DNA of 64,000 nt from Ectobacillus ponti (GCF_024294785.1 NZ_JANCLT010000006.1:62001-126000); one strand, 5' to 3'; positions 44,479-55,177 are shown, numbered from the stretch's first letter. The notes: generated from the letters alone by a model not told the origin. A program made the numbers and translations.

Positions 44479-44507
44479 TTGAACATATGATGTGAAAGGT
44501 GTAATAT
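44479..44507 (+). promoter_or_regulatory. Sigma-A promoter of the pspA operon
   Basis: TTGAAC (44479-44484), a 17-bp spacer and TAATAT (44502-44507). No SigW motif (TGAAAC-N16-CGTA) was seen nearby. Confidence 0.85.
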
Positions 44508-44599
44508 AGTAGATAACCCGCAGCAGTCGCCCGAGTCGTATGCAGGCAGCTGTTTTTCTGTAACATAACGGGTGAAGCGACGAATAGGAGGAAATAAAT

Positions 44600-45265
44600 A
44601 TGTCTGTTTTCAAACGATTGCGTGATCTGACCATGTCCAATGTGTATGCTTTGATTGAGAAGGCGGAGGACCCGATTAAAATGACGGACCAGTATCTGCG
44701 CGACATGCAGGAAGATGTAGCGGAGGCCGAGAAAAGTGTTGCTGCCCAGATTGCATTGGAGAAGAAATTTAAAACCCTGTATGAAGAGCAGGAAGCGCTG
44801 GTGAAGAAGCGCGAGGAGCAAGCGCATACCGCGGTGCAGGCCGGCAATATTGATTTGGCGCGCCGGGCGTTGGAAGAGAAGAAAAGCGCCGAGCAAAAGG
44901 CGAGTGAATATAAAGCAAGCTACGAGCAGAATAAAGCGGCCGCTGACAATTTGCGCGGCAAACTGGATGAAATGCGCAAGCAGGTAACGGCCCTGAAGGA
45001 TAAGCGTGAGACATTGGTGGCGCGTGTGAACGCTGCGAAGGCGCAGAAGAACATTAACAAAGCAATGTCAGGCTTCGATTCCAACACAGCAATGGCGGGC
45101 CTGAAACGGATGGAAGAGAAGGCGCTGCAGCTTGAGGCTGAGGCGGAAGCAAGCGGTGAGGTGCACAAGCGGGAGAAATCATTGGATGAAGAATTTGCTT
45201 CCCTCAACCGGAATAAAGAAGTGGATGACGAACTGGCCAAGCTTATGCAGCAATATGGCAAATAA
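44600..45265 (+). CDS. PspA/IM30-family membrane stress protein
   Basis: This 221-residue, almost wholly coiled-coil protein begins SVFKRLRDLTMSNVYALIEKAEDPIKMTDQYLRDM, the PspA/IM30/YjfJ signature. It binds the inner face of the membrane and counters envelope stress. It heads an operon with DUF4178 and DUF4247 genes. The ATG follows ATAGGAGGA. Confidence 0.94.
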   Translation: MSVFKRLRDLTMSNVYALIEKAEDPIKMTDQYLRDMQEDVAEAEKSVAAQIALEKKFKTLYEEQEALVKKREEQAHTAVQAGNIDLARRALEEKKSAEQKASEYKASYEQNKAAADNLRGKLDEMRKQVTALKDKRETLVARVNAAKAQKNINKAMSGFDSNTAMAGLKRMEEKALQLEAEAEASGEVHKREKSLDEEFASLNRNKEVDDELAKLMQQYGK

Positions 45266-45315
45266 GGATGACCGGGGATTTTCCCCGGTTTTTGAAATAA
45301 GGGAGGTGCAGCAGC

Positions 45316-45819
45316 GTGGATTTGTTCAAACGGGTGAAGAACTTAATGAAGGCGCCGGAGCCGCCGCGGCCGGAACGGAGCATTTTAACACTCATGCCGG
45401 GCGATATCGTGGAGGTATCCCTTGTTACATATGAAGTCATCGGCAAGGCGGATTGGCGGGAGCGCCGGGAAATGTTTCTGACCCTGCGGGATGGCAATAT
45501 CATCCGATACTTAAAAGTAGAGCAGCGAGAGAAGCTATATTATAAACTGTTTGCCCCGATTGACGGCCGTCTGGATTCTGCGGACATTCCAACCACGATT
45601 GAACTGGAAGACATCGTGTACCATTTGGAGGAGCAGTATGCCGGCCATGTACTGATTCTGGGCCACACACCTTTTCCTGCATCAGGCGAGCAGCATGTCT
45701 GGGATTTTCAGTCTGACCAGCGCAAGCTGCTGCGGATTGAATGGCAGGCGGGAAAGATGATGATGTATGAAGGGGAAGCTGTGCTTCCTGCGGATGTGCA
45801 GGTCATTCGGGCAACATAA
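45316..45819 (+). CDS. DUF4178-type protein
   Basis: This 167-residue protein matches DUF4178 domain proteins found beside PspA genes: LMPGDIVEVSLVTYEVIGKADWRERREMFLTLRDGNIIRYLKVEQREKLYYKLF. It is soluble and beta-rich, with no catalytic motif. It starts at GTG 45316 after GGGAGGTG. Its function is unknown; operon position links it to envelope stress. Confidence 0.82.
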   Translation: MDLFKRVKNLMKAPEPPRPERSILTLMPGDIVEVSLVTYEVIGKADWRERREMFLTLRDGNIIRYLKVEQREKLYYKLFAPIDGRLDSADIPTTIELEDIVYHLEEQYAGHVLILGHTPFPASGEQHVWDFQSDQRKLLRIEWQAGKMMMYEGEAVLPADVQVIRAT

Positions 45820-45831
45820 GGGGGAAGCAAT

Positions 45832-46584
45832 ATGACGAAGCGGCTGCTGACATGGCTGAAGGTCGTTGTCGCAATGGCTGTTGCGTTCACCGTGCTGGCA
45901 GGGTGCGGCAGCGTGAGCCAGACAGTCCAGAAGGATTATCCGCTGGAATCCGTCGTCCGTGACGGCAATCAGCGGTCCTACGTGTACTGGGCTGCCGGTG
46001 AAACAGTGCCGCAGGTGGCAAAAAAGCTGACGGAGCAGCGGCAGCCGGATCAGATGTCCAAGGAAGACTCGAAGCAAATGTTTCTTGTGTATCCGGATGA
46101 GCTGTATAACCTGCAGCAGGATGCCGACAAACCATCGGACACGATCATTGAAGTCAGCAATGACGAGTTTGTCCGGCAGAATTACAGCCCTTCCTTTCTG
46201 CAGGGATTTCTGCTGGCCAGTGTTCTCGATAATATTTTCGGCGGGCGCGGTGGCTACTACGGCAATTACCGCGGATATAATTCCCGCGATCTGCAAAAAC
46301 CGAGCGTTGATTACCGGAAGCCGACTACGGAAGAAAAGCGCATTGTACCGCCGCTGACGCGGGATGGCACCGGCAGCATCATCCGCCGGGGCGATTCGGC
46401 CGGCGGATCCGGCAGCAGCACGCCAAGTACAAGGACCCCATCAGGCGGAAGCAGCGGGAAGATTATCAGATCCCCGGACAGCGGCACCAATGTTACGCCG
46501 AGCACCCCGCGGGTCACCACACCGCCGAGGGTTTCTCCGCCGCGCACCGGATCAGGGGGCGGAAGAATCATACGGCGAAGATAA
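45832..46584 (+). CDS. DUF4247 lipoprotein
   Basis: This 250-residue protein has a lipobox (VLAGC, Cys about residue 24), a compact DUF4247-like domain (about 30-140) ending in FGGRGGYYGNYRGYN, and a long Ser/Thr/Gly/Pro-rich, low-complexity tail. It should be anchored to the outer face of the membrane. It follows the DUF4178 gene by 12 bp with AAGGGGGAAG before its ATG. Confidence 0.85.
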   Translation: MTKRLLTWLKVVVAMAVAFTVLAGCGSVSQTVQKDYPLESVVRDGNQRSYVYWAAGETVPQVAKKLTEQRQPDQMSKEDSKQMFLVYPDELYNLQQDADKPSDTIIEVSNDEFVRQNYSPSFLQGFLLASVLDNIFGGRGGYYGNYRGYNSRDLQKPSVDYRKPTTEEKRIVPPLTRDGTGSIIRRGDSAGGSGSSTPSTRTPSGGSSGKIIRSPDSGTNVTPSTPRVTTPPRVSPPRTGSGGGRIIRRR

Positions 46585-46618
46585 GAAGAGGCGCCCTTTA
46601 CCGGAGCGCCTCTTCTGC
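46585..46618. terminator. Bidirectional terminator
   Basis: AGAAGAGGCGC/GCGCCTCTTCT stem between the DUF4247 gene and the convergent hypothetical gene; the 3' end of that gene lies in the stem. Confidence 0.82.
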
Positions 46619-47026
46619 TTGGCATGCATCTTGTTCTTTGCGCTGAGCCTGCCGGACCAGCACAATCAGGCCGCGCGCAAGCCGTCTGATGACAAACAGG
46701 GTATAGAGCCATGTCCAGAGCCGTTTGTACTGCATCAGCTTCAGTCCGCGGCATGCATAAATCAGGGCAGCCGCCAGTACAGCGGATAAGGCATTCAGCC
46801 CGGGGATTCTCGGAGCTGGACCGTTTCCAGGCAGATCATCCGTGTATGGAGACCGGCAGGCAATGGGGGCAGGCTTCTTTTTAATGGTGAAGCGATTGAT
46901 TACCACATCAAAGGATGTATGAAAAAGAAGACTTACGATTCGCTCCCAGTTTGTTTGTTGAGAGCGCTTGTCCAGCAGCCTTTGTCCAAGTGCAAAGAAT
47001 AGTGCTGCAAGGAAGGAATAATTCAT
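46598..47026 (-). CDS. Hypothetical membrane-associated protein, 142 residues
   Basis: I do not recognise this protein. It has a short N-terminal hydrophobic stretch (NYSFLAALFFALG) and a second near the middle (ALSAVLAAALIYA), then a basic C-terminus rich in Arg and Leu. ATG 47026 has GAGGTG at a suitable distance. It lies alone between two terminators. Confidence 0.6.
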   Translation of the reverse strand: MNYSFLAALFFALGQRLLDKRSQQTNWERIVSLLFHTSFDVVINRFTIKKKPAPIACRSPYTDDLPGNGPAPRIPGLNALSAVLAAALIYACRGLKLMQYKRLWTWLYTLFVIRRLARGLIVLVRQAQRKEQDACQAEEALR

Positions 47027-47077
47027 CTGTATCACCTCAATGTATAGGTTGTCCAGTTCTTCTCCTATTTATTGACA

Positions 47078-47120
47078 GAAAAAGCAGGGCAGAGACCCAT
47101 GAGTCTCTGCCCTGCTTTTT
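47078..47120 (-). terminator. Terminator of the AI-2E family gene
   Basis: AAAAAGCAGGGCAGAGAC pairs with GTCTCTGCCCTGCTTTTT around CCATGA, giving T-runs on both strands. Confidence 0.92.
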
Positions 47121-48199
47121 TAATCTTGGCGCAGCTTCCAAAGGCGATAGGCATTTTGGACAATGACCTTCAGCACTGCATAGACCGGAACGGCGAGGAT
47201 TAAGCCGAATACACCGCCGAGGCTGCCTGCGACCAGCAGAATGGAAATAATTGTGAGCGGATGGATGGCCAGGGAACGGCCCATGACCTGAGGCGAAATA
47301 ATGTTGCCTTCCACCTGCTGGGCAATCACCATGACAATCAGCACCTTTACAATCATAGCCGGGGACTGCAGAATTGCTACCACAAGCGCCGGAATGATGG
47401 CGATGATAGGTCCAAGGAACGGGATAACGTTTGTGAACATGGCGACAATGGCCAGAACAAGCGAGTACTGGATGCCGATAATCAGGTATCCCATATACAG
47501 CATGACACCCACGCAGATGCTTACGAAAATCTGTCCCTGGATGTAAGAGCTGAGCGCCGCGTCGAGGTCGTTTAAGACCCTCCAACCGTTTTGCTGCTGG
47601 GCAGATGGAAGCAGACGCAAAATTTGCTGCGGTGCCTTTTCCCCTTCCTTCAGCATGTAGAACAGGATGAACGGCACTGTGACAAACACAGTAACAATGC
47701 TGGTAATGACGCCGACCACATTGGCAACATTGGTGCCGACATGGGACAGGCTGGAGGATATGTATTGAAATACTTGATTTGCCGCGCCCTCAAGCTGAGG
47801 GGTATTATCCTGCAGAAAGCGGCGGATCAGTTCATTTTCCTGCAGCTCCGTGAATTTCACCCGCGCCGCCTCCACTAATGCAGGCGCGTTTTGGATAAAG
47901 CTCTGCACTTGCTTTTGCAGCACGGGACCGAGCCATACAACAAACAAAATGAGCAAGCCTCCCGCCGCTGCATATAAGAGCAAGATGGCCAGAGGGCGCT
48001 TGACATTCTTCTTTTCCAAATAGTTTACTAACGGCCGGAACAAATAGTACAATACCCCTGCCACAAGAAAGGGGGAAAAGAGGGTCTGAATCAGTACAAC
48101 GAGAGGACGGAACATGAAATTGATTTTGGTTCCGATCCAAATAATGAGGAACAGCAGCAAAACGCCGTAGCCGAACCGGAACAGCTTGGACTGGGGCAT
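47120..48199 (-). CDS. AI-2E family transporter
   Basis: This 359-residue protein has the AI-2E/PerM layout: two or three N-terminal spans, a large soluble segment (about residues 85-190) and five C-terminal spans containing YSLVLAIVAMFTNVIPFLGPIIAIIPA and EGNIISPQVMGRSLAIHPL. Members include Na+/H+ antiporter-like and signal exporters; the substrate is not predictable. Single gene. Confidence 0.92.
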   Translation of the reverse strand: MPQSKLFRFGYGVLLLFLIIWIGTKINFMFRPLVVLIQTLFSPFLVAGVLYYLFRPLVNYLEKKNVKRPLAILLLYAAAGGLLILFVVWLGPVLQKQVQSFIQNAPALVEAARVKFTELQENELIRRFLQDNTPQLEGAANQVFQYISSSLSHVGTNVANVVGVITSIVTVFVTVPFILFYMLKEGEKAPQQILRLLPSAQQQNGWRVLNDLDAALSSYIQGQIFVSICVGVMLYMGYLIIGIQYSLVLAIVAMFTNVIPFLGPIIAIIPALVVAILQSPAMIVKVLIVMVIAQQVEGNIISPQVMGRSLAIHPLTIISILLVAGSLGGVFGLILAVPVYAVLKVIVQNAYRLWKLRQD

Positions 48200-48311
48200 A
48201 GGGTCACCTTCTCTATCTTGAATATATAGCCATTATAATAGGAAACGAGGAAAAAATTAACTGCTTGTTTATCGTTATGGCAAAAAGAAACCGGCTGCCG
48301 GATAAAACAAG

Positions 48312-48340
48312 TTGACAATACAAACGTTAAATTGTATAGT
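48312..48340 (+). promoter_or_regulatory. marR-MFS promoter with operator in the spacer
   Basis: TTGACA and TATAGT are separated by exactly 17 bp, and ATACAA-N8-TTGTAT (48318-48337) forms an inverted repeat inside the spacer and -10. Binding of the MarR protein there would block transcription of its own operon. Confidence 0.85.
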
Positions 48341-48424
48341 TATCAAATGAAAATATTTAATCTGCATTAAATATATATGTGTGTTATATATTAGCTTGGA
48401 TTAAATAGTAAAGGGTGTTATAAG

Positions 48425-50492
<2,068 letters not shown>

Positions 50493-50495
50493 AGG

Positions 50496-50527
50496 AAGGA
50501 GGGCACCGTCAAGGTACCCTCCTTTTT
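50496..50527. terminator. Bidirectional terminator
   Basis: AAGGAGGG/CCCTCCTT stem with an inner ACC/GGT pair and TTTTT, between the convergent MFS and KimA-like genes. Confidence 0.88.
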
Positions 50528-52354
50528 CTATTTAGAGAAACGATATGGAACTGTTGAGACAATAATATTCCGCCGGTACAGCAGATACGTCCGCAGCAGA
50601 ACGCTGGACTGATTATGCAAAATATTATGCCAGCCCTTTTTCGGTACAAACTGCGGAATTAGCACTGTCACTTCATAGTTGTTTTCGTTTGCTTTCGTTT
50701 CAATTGTGTCGAGCAGCTTCAATATGGGGCGTGTCAGCGAGCGATAGGAGGAGTGCAGGACAATCAGCCGCACATCGGGATGGCGTTCCTCCCATTTCTT
50801 CTTCATCCGCACTTCTTCTTCACGGTCGAAGGATACATATACCGCAAAGACTTGATCTCCAATAGACTTGGCGTAATTCACAGAATGCTCCACCACTTTG
50901 GTAATGCCGGCAACGGGTACGACAATGACATTGCCTTCAATCTGCTCCGGCACATAGCCCGCCTCCACCCGCAATTGCTCGCCGACTGAGCTGTAGTGGC
51001 TGTGGATGCGGTGGAAAATGGACACGATAATCGGCAGGAATATAAGCACGGACCATACCTGTCCGAACTTCGTCAGGAACAGGATGGACAACACGGTAAG
51101 AGTGATGATTGCTCCCATTGAGTTAATGAGCATTTTGCCAAGCCAGCCCTGCGGCTTTTCGCGGATCCATTTCAGGGTCATCCCTGTCTGTGACAAGGTA
51201 AAAGGAATAAATACCCCCACTGCGTACAAAGGAATGAGCTGTTCTGTCTGGCCTTTAAAGGCAATAATCAGGATAATGGAAGCCAGGCCAAGTGTCAGAA
51301 TTCCATTTGAGTAGCCAAGACGGTCTCCGCGCATCAGGTACATCCGCGGCATGTACTTGTCGGAAGCCAGATTATAAGCGAGCAGCGGGAAGGCGGAGAA
51401 GCCTGTATTGGCTGCCAGGACAAGAATTAACGCAGTGGTTCCCTGTACAAAGTAGTACATGAAGCTGCGGCCAAACACATGCTCGGCAATCTGCGATACA
51501 ACCGTTTCCTCCACCTTTGGCGCAACACCGTATGTGTAAGCCAAGAAGGTGATGCCTGAGAACAGAACCGCCAGAATCGCCCCCATCATAACAAGTGTCG
51601 TGGCTGCATTTTTGGCGGCAGGATCCTTAAAGTTCGGGATGGCATTGGAAATGGCCTCTACGCCTGTCAAAGCAGAGCAGCCGGAAGCAAATGCCCGGAG
51701 CAGCAGGAACAGGGTGATTCCCGGTACAGCAGTGCCGACAGCCGCAGCTTCATGCTCAGCTGTTATGCCTCCTGTTGCCGCGTGATAAATGCCGGCGCCA
51801 ATTAAAACGACAAGCGCCACAACGAACAGGTAAACGGGATAAGCAAGCACAGAAGCAGATTCCGTTACACCGCGCAGGTTTAAAATAGTAATCAAAATGA
51901 CCAATACAATTGCGATTTGCACCGTATACGCATGCCATTGCGGGAAAGCGGAGGTTATGGCATCGGTTCCAGCTGAGACACTTACTGCCACTGTCAAAAT
52001 GTAATCCACCAACAGTGAACCGCCTGCAATGAGGCCGGCGTTTTCCCCCAAGTTATTGCGCGATACAACGTATGCGCCGCCGCCCTGGGGATATGTGTAG
52101 ATGATTTGGCGGTAAGAAAGAATGAGTGCAGTCAGTAGGATCAGTACACCGATTGCGATCGGAAGCGAATACCAGAAAGCAACAGCGCCGACCGTAGCCA
52201 GCACCAGCAAAATTTGCTCGGTACCGTACGCGACCGAAGACAATGCATCAGAGGACAGGATTGCCAATGCTTTCAGCTTAGTCAGCTTCTGCTCTCCCAG
52301 CTCTGTGGACTTCAGCGGTTTTCCAATGAGAAACCGCTTAAGGGAAGAATACAT
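50528..52354 (-). CDS. kimA: APC-family potassium importer (KimA/YdaO-like)
   Basis: This 608-residue protein has 12 spans of the APC fold (LSSVAYGTEQILLVLATVG, YPQGGGAYVVSRNNLG) and a C-terminal cytoplasmic domain of about 150 residues (from about residue 460), as in KimA, the high-affinity proton-coupled K+ importer of Bacillus. The length fits. In B. subtilis the gene is under a c-di-AMP riboswitch; I see none in the 265 bp upstream here. Single gene, so assignment rests on sequence only. Confidence 0.88.
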   Translation of the reverse strand: MYSSLKRFLIGKPLKSTELGEQKLTKLKALAILSSDALSSVAYGTEQILLVLATVGAVAFWYSLPIAIGVLILLTALILSYRQIIYTYPQGGGAYVVSRNNLGENAGLIAGGSLLVDYILTVAVSVSAGTDAITSAFPQWHAYTVQIAIVLVILITILNLRGVTESASVLAYPVYLFVVALVVLIGAGIYHAATGGITAEHEAAAVGTAVPGITLFLLLRAFASGCSALTGVEAISNAIPNFKDPAAKNAATTLVMMGAILAVLFSGITFLAYTYGVAPKVEETVVSQIAEHVFGRSFMYYFVQGTTALILVLAANTGFSAFPLLAYNLASDKYMPRMYLMRGDRLGYSNGILTLGLASIILIIAFKGQTEQLIPLYAVGVFIPFTLSQTGMTLKWIREKPQGWLGKMLINSMGAIITLTVLSILFLTKFGQVWSVLIFLPIIVSIFHRIHSHYSSVGEQLRVEAGYVPEQIEGNVIVVPVAGITKVVEHSVNYAKSIGDQVFAVYVSFDREEEVRMKKKWEERHPDVRLIVLHSSYRSLTRPILKLLDTIETKANENNYEVTVLIPQFVPKKGWHNILHNQSSVLLRTYLLYRRNIIVSTVPYRFSK

Positions 52355-52528
52355 ACATACACCACCATTAGGAAATTTTCACGAGAATTGTATCATTGTT
52401 TTACAATCCTGAATAGATGAGAGATGCAATCTTGCCAACTATTTTATATTTAGATATATAGCAGTCAGTTCGTTGAAGGTATGATATTTGAAGACGGAAA
52501 AATCTAAATAGCAGCAGGTGGGGAATAG

Positions 52529-52560
52529 CAAAGCACACAGGACATTCCTGTGTGCTTTTA
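52529..52560. terminator. Terminator-like hairpin between kimA and apbE
   Basis: AAAGCACACAGGA/TCCTGTGTGCTTT has perfect 13-bp arms around CAT, with TTTT on the plus strand. It lies 60 bp past the apbE stop on the minus strand; on the plus strand no gene ends here. Confidence 0.75.
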
Positions 52561-52619
52561 CATAAGTGGCAGGCACGTAACCGTTCCAGCGGATCGGGTG
52601 ATGTACCGTGTGTATAAGG

Positions 52620-53492
52620 TCAAGCCGGGTTCCTCCAAATCTCTCCGCGGCAGTTCATCAGCACTGTCCGTGAATTCCACATCTCTGCCTGCTTCCGGCC
52701 GGCCTGTTCATCGAGCAATAAGGTGACTTTGGCGCGGACATCTGCTTCTGTCGCAGTGACCGCAGTGACAGTGGCTGAAACAATGGCACTGTCAGCGGGG
52801 GCGCCGGTGCGCGGGTCAATCAGGTGATGCGAGAGGTCACCGTTTTGCAGCCAGCGCCGTTTGCCGGTGGAAGAAGTGGCCACGGCGCCGGAGACAAGAG
52901 ACAGCGTCTCAAAAATGCGGTTGGCTGCCAGCGGGTGTTCAATGCCAACCTGCAACGGCTGCGGCAGGGTGCCGAATATGCGGATGTCGCCGCCTGCATT
53001 CACAAAGCCGTATTCCAATGGAGAAAGCAATTCGGCTGCCCGGTCCACAGCCCAGCCCTTTACAATGCCGCCAAGGTCAATTGGCCGGTGCAGTATGGCC
53101 GTCTTGGTCTGTTCATTCAGCACGTAAGGGAGCGCGTGAACAGGCTGTGAATCCGCATGCTGTCCGTACAGCTCCCGGTCCCGAATCAGTTCAATGGATT
53201 GCCGGTATCCGGCCTGCTCCAGGGCGGAAAGGATGCCCGGCTGAAACAAGCCGTCTGTTTCTTGATGGAACCGCGCCGCCTGGCGGAGCACATCAAACAT
53301 AAAGGATGACACGGCTGTTTCTTTGTCCACCCGCTGATTCAGCCGGGAAAGCTCGCTGTCCGGACGGAAACGGCTGAAGATTTGTTCGGCTTCTGTGAAT
53401 AAAGCCTCTACCTGCATAGCTGTGTCTGCACGCAAATCAACCGCAGCCGCCTGTATGTTTGTGCTCATGGATTGAAAAGAGTATGCCTGCAT
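52620..53492 (-). CDS. apbE: FAD:protein FMN transferase (ApbE)
   Basis: This 290-residue enzyme attaches FMN from FAD to Ser or Thr in target proteins, usually exported ones. Marks are MSTNIQAAAV, FRPDSELSRLNQ, ILHRPIDLGGIVKGWAVDRA, FVNAGGDIRI and ATSSTGKRRW near the Mg/FAD site, and HHLIDPRTG. No lipobox is seen. I use ATG 53492, one base after the stop of the Q/N-rich gene; its AGGAGG lies in the last codons of that gene. Confidence 0.94.
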   Translation of the reverse strand: MQAYSFQSMSTNIQAAAVDLRADTAMQVEALFTEAEQIFSRFRPDSELSRLNQRVDKETAVSSFMFDVLRQAARFHQETDGLFQPGILSALEQAGYRQSIELIRDRELYGQHADSQPVHALPYVLNEQTKTAILHRPIDLGGIVKGWAVDRAAELLSPLEYGFVNAGGDIRIFGTLPQPLQVGIEHPLAANRIFETLSLVSGAVATSSTGKRRWLQNGDLSHHLIDPRTGAPADSAIVSATVTAVTATEADVRAKVTLLLDEQAGRKQAEMWNSRTVLMNCRGEIWRNPA

Positions 53493-53493
53493 C

Positions 53494-53982
53494 TTAGCTG
53501 CCTCCTGTTGTTGTATGGAACCCTCCATTATTTTCCGGTGTCATTTGTGAAAACTGTCCGTTCTGTTGAGTTTGGCTGTTGTTGCCTCCGTTTTGTGAAC
53601 CAAGAGAGCTGTCGCCTCCAGGGATCCATTGTGAACCTCCGTCTCCGGAATTGGCATTCGCAGAGCTGCTGTTATTTCCCGGGCTGCCGTTCCCGTTTGT
53701 GCCTGTTTGCCATTGGCCTTGCTCCTGCCCGCGGTGATGGCCATGCCGCCCGCCAAACCCGCGCTGCATCTGTCCCTGCTCCTGTCCGCTGCCAAATTGC
53801 TGGCTCTGGCTGTTCTGCTGTCCATTCATGGACTGGCCGTTTCCGGATTGATTCTGTTTTGCTTGCGTGTTCCAGGGCATCTGTACATTGCCGTTGTCAA
53901 AGGCGAGATAAGAAACCATGCCGGCCACAAGTGTCAGGCTGCCGATGCCGATGCCCCATTTATTGATTGTATTTTGATTCAT
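53494..53982 (-). CDS. Q/N/G-rich membrane-anchored low-complexity protein
   Basis: This 162-residue protein has one N-terminal membrane span (about residues 10-30) and then about 130 residues made almost only of Gln, Asn, Gly and Ser, with a His-rich patch (GGRHGHHRGQ). The tail should lie outside the cell and be disordered or amyloid-like. It is translationally coupled to apbE. A TTAAG direct repeat precedes its promoter. Function unknown; the usual ApbE target motif is not obvious. Confidence 0.75.
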   Translation of the reverse strand: MNQNTINKWGIGIGSLTLVAGMVSYLAFDNGNVQMPWNTQAKQNQSGNGQSMNGQQNSQSQQFGSGQEQGQMQRGFGGRHGHHRGQEQGQWQTGTNGNGSPGNNSSSANANSGDGGSQWIPGGDSSLGSQNGGNNSQTQQNGQFSQMTPENNGGFHTTTGGS

Positions 53983-54030
53983 ATGAATGACTCCTCTCAT
54001 GGAATGGAATTGGTGCTGTTGATAGTCTTC

Positions 54031-54063
54031 ATTGTAAGGGAGAAGTCTTAAGACAATCTTAAC
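54031..54063 (-). promoter_or_regulatory. TTAAG direct repeat and -10 before the Q/N-rich-apbE operon
   Basis: On the minus strand TTAAGA-N5-TTAAGA (54062 to 54046) is followed, 15 bp from the start of the second unit, by TACAAT (54036-54031). The geometry is identical to the sites at 59769 and 61907. Confidence 0.75.
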
Positions 54064-54132
54064 AACGGGAATGAAATATAAAAAGTTAACTCATTCTAAG
54101 CAGGATAACGGAAAGGAAGGCGGGGACGGAAG

Positions 54133-54522
54133 ATGCAATTTCATTACACTGTCATTTCTCCATATGCAATGGAGGAAACATTGCAAAAAACGGAGGCAGC
54201 CCTGCAGGAGGATGGCTTTGGCGTGCTTTGGAGGTTTGATGTCGCGGAAAAGCTGCAAAGCAAGGGGCTGCCCTTTTCTCATGAACTGCAAATTTTGGAG
54301 GTGTGCAATCCGGAAGAGGCGCACCGTGTGCTCGCACATAACATGATGGCAAGCTATTTTCTGCCTTGCAAGATTGCGGTGTACACAGAGCGGGAGCAGG
54401 TCCATATCGGCATGGTGAAGCCGACGGCGCTGATCAGTATGCTCGACACAGATGAACTTAAGCAGTTTGCGGAGGATGTGGAGCGCCGGATCGCTTTGGC
54501 AATTGATAAGGTTGTACAGTAG
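54133..54522 (+). CDS. DUF302 domain protein
   Basis: This 129-residue protein is a single DUF302 domain (FHYTVISPYAMEETLQKTEAALQEDGFGVLWRFDVAEKL...ILEVCNPEEAHRVLAHN...LPCKIAVY). Such proteins often sit next to metal or sulfur stress genes, here just before csoR-copZA. It has its own terminator, so co-regulation with copper genes is not certain. The ATG follows AAAGGAAGGCGGGGACGG. Confidence 0.88.
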   Translation: MQFHYTVISPYAMEETLQKTEAALQEDGFGVLWRFDVAEKLQSKGLPFSHELQILEVCNPEEAHRVLAHNMMASYFLPCKIAVYTEREQVHIGMVKPTALISMLDTDELKQFAEDVERRIALAIDKVVQ

Positions 54523-54545
54523 AGGGAGCCACGCTCCCTCTTTTT
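54521..54545 (+). terminator. Terminator of the DUF302 gene
   Basis: AGAGGGAGC/GCTCCCTCT stem with a T-run. Confidence 0.92.
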
Positions 54546-54585
54546 CATGCCGGACATTTATTTTTTGAAGCATTTGCAGCTGAAG

Positions 54586-54614
54586 TTGCATACCTTAGAG
54601 GGGTATAGTATATT
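54586..54614 (+). promoter_or_regulatory. csoR promoter with CsoR box
   Basis: TTGCAT (54586-54591) and TATATT (54609-54614) are 17 bp apart; ATACC-N7-GGTAT (54590-54606) fills the spacer and resembles the GC-centred pseudo-inverted CsoR site. Autorepression relieved by Cu(I) is expected. Confidence 0.78.
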
Positions 54615-54637
54615 ATAAAGTATAAGGGAGGGATTCG

Positions 54638-54958
54638 ATGGAGCACAATCATGAAGAATGCTGTGCCGCTGAACATGGGCGGAAAAGTCATCACTCCGAA
54701 GAAATGAAGCGGAATCTCATGCAGCGCTTAAACCGGGTTGAAGGACAAATCCGCGGTATTAAAGGGCTGATTGAGAAGGATACTTACTGTGACGATGTTA
54801 TCACGCAAATTGCGGCGGCCCAGGCTGCTTTGAACAGCGTCGGCAAGCTGCTGATGGAAGGGCACTTTAAGAGCTGTGTCGTGGAACGGATACAGGCGGG
54901 CGACCAGGAAGTGCTGGATGAGTTCTTAACAACAGTCGGACGATTAATGAAAAAGTAG
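54638..54958 (+). CDS. csoR: Copper-sensing repressor CsoR
   Basis: This 106-residue helical repressor has the family core KRNLMQRLNRVEGQIRGIKGLIEKDTYCDDVITQIAAAQAAL and the Cu(I) ligands Cys (TYCDDV), His (EGHFKSC) and Cys (KSCVVE). The N-terminus is rich in His, Glu and Cys, which may add metal binding. It heads csoR-copZ-copA. Confidence 0.97.
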   Translation: MEHNHEECCAAEHGRKSHHSEEMKRNLMQRLNRVEGQIRGIKGLIEKDTYCDDVITQIAAAQAALNSVGKLLMEGHFKSCVVERIQAGDQEVLDEFLTTVGRLMKK

Positions 54959-54970
54959 GAGGCATATAGA

Positions 54971-55177
54971 ATGGAGAACGTTACATTACAGGTAAAAGGT
55001 ATGTCTTGCGGGCATTGTGTCAGCGCGGTGGAGGGAAGTGTCGGCAAATTGAACGGTGTGAAAGCCGTGAAGGTGGACCTGGGAGCCGGTACTGTTCAGG
55101 TGGAGTTTGACCCGGATGCTGTAACGGTGGACACTATTAAGGAAACGATTGACGAGCAAGGCTATGATGTAGCCTAA
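54971..55177 (+). CDS. copZ: Copper chaperone CopZ
   Basis: This 68-residue ferredoxin-like HMA protein has the Cu(I) motif GMSCGHC near residue 10. It passes Cu(I) to CopA. It lies 12 bp after csoR with AGGAGG before the ATG. Confidence 0.97.
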   Translation: MENVTLQVKGMSCGHCVSAVEGSVGKLNGVKAVKVDLGAGTVQVEFDPDAVTVDTIKETIDEQGYDVA

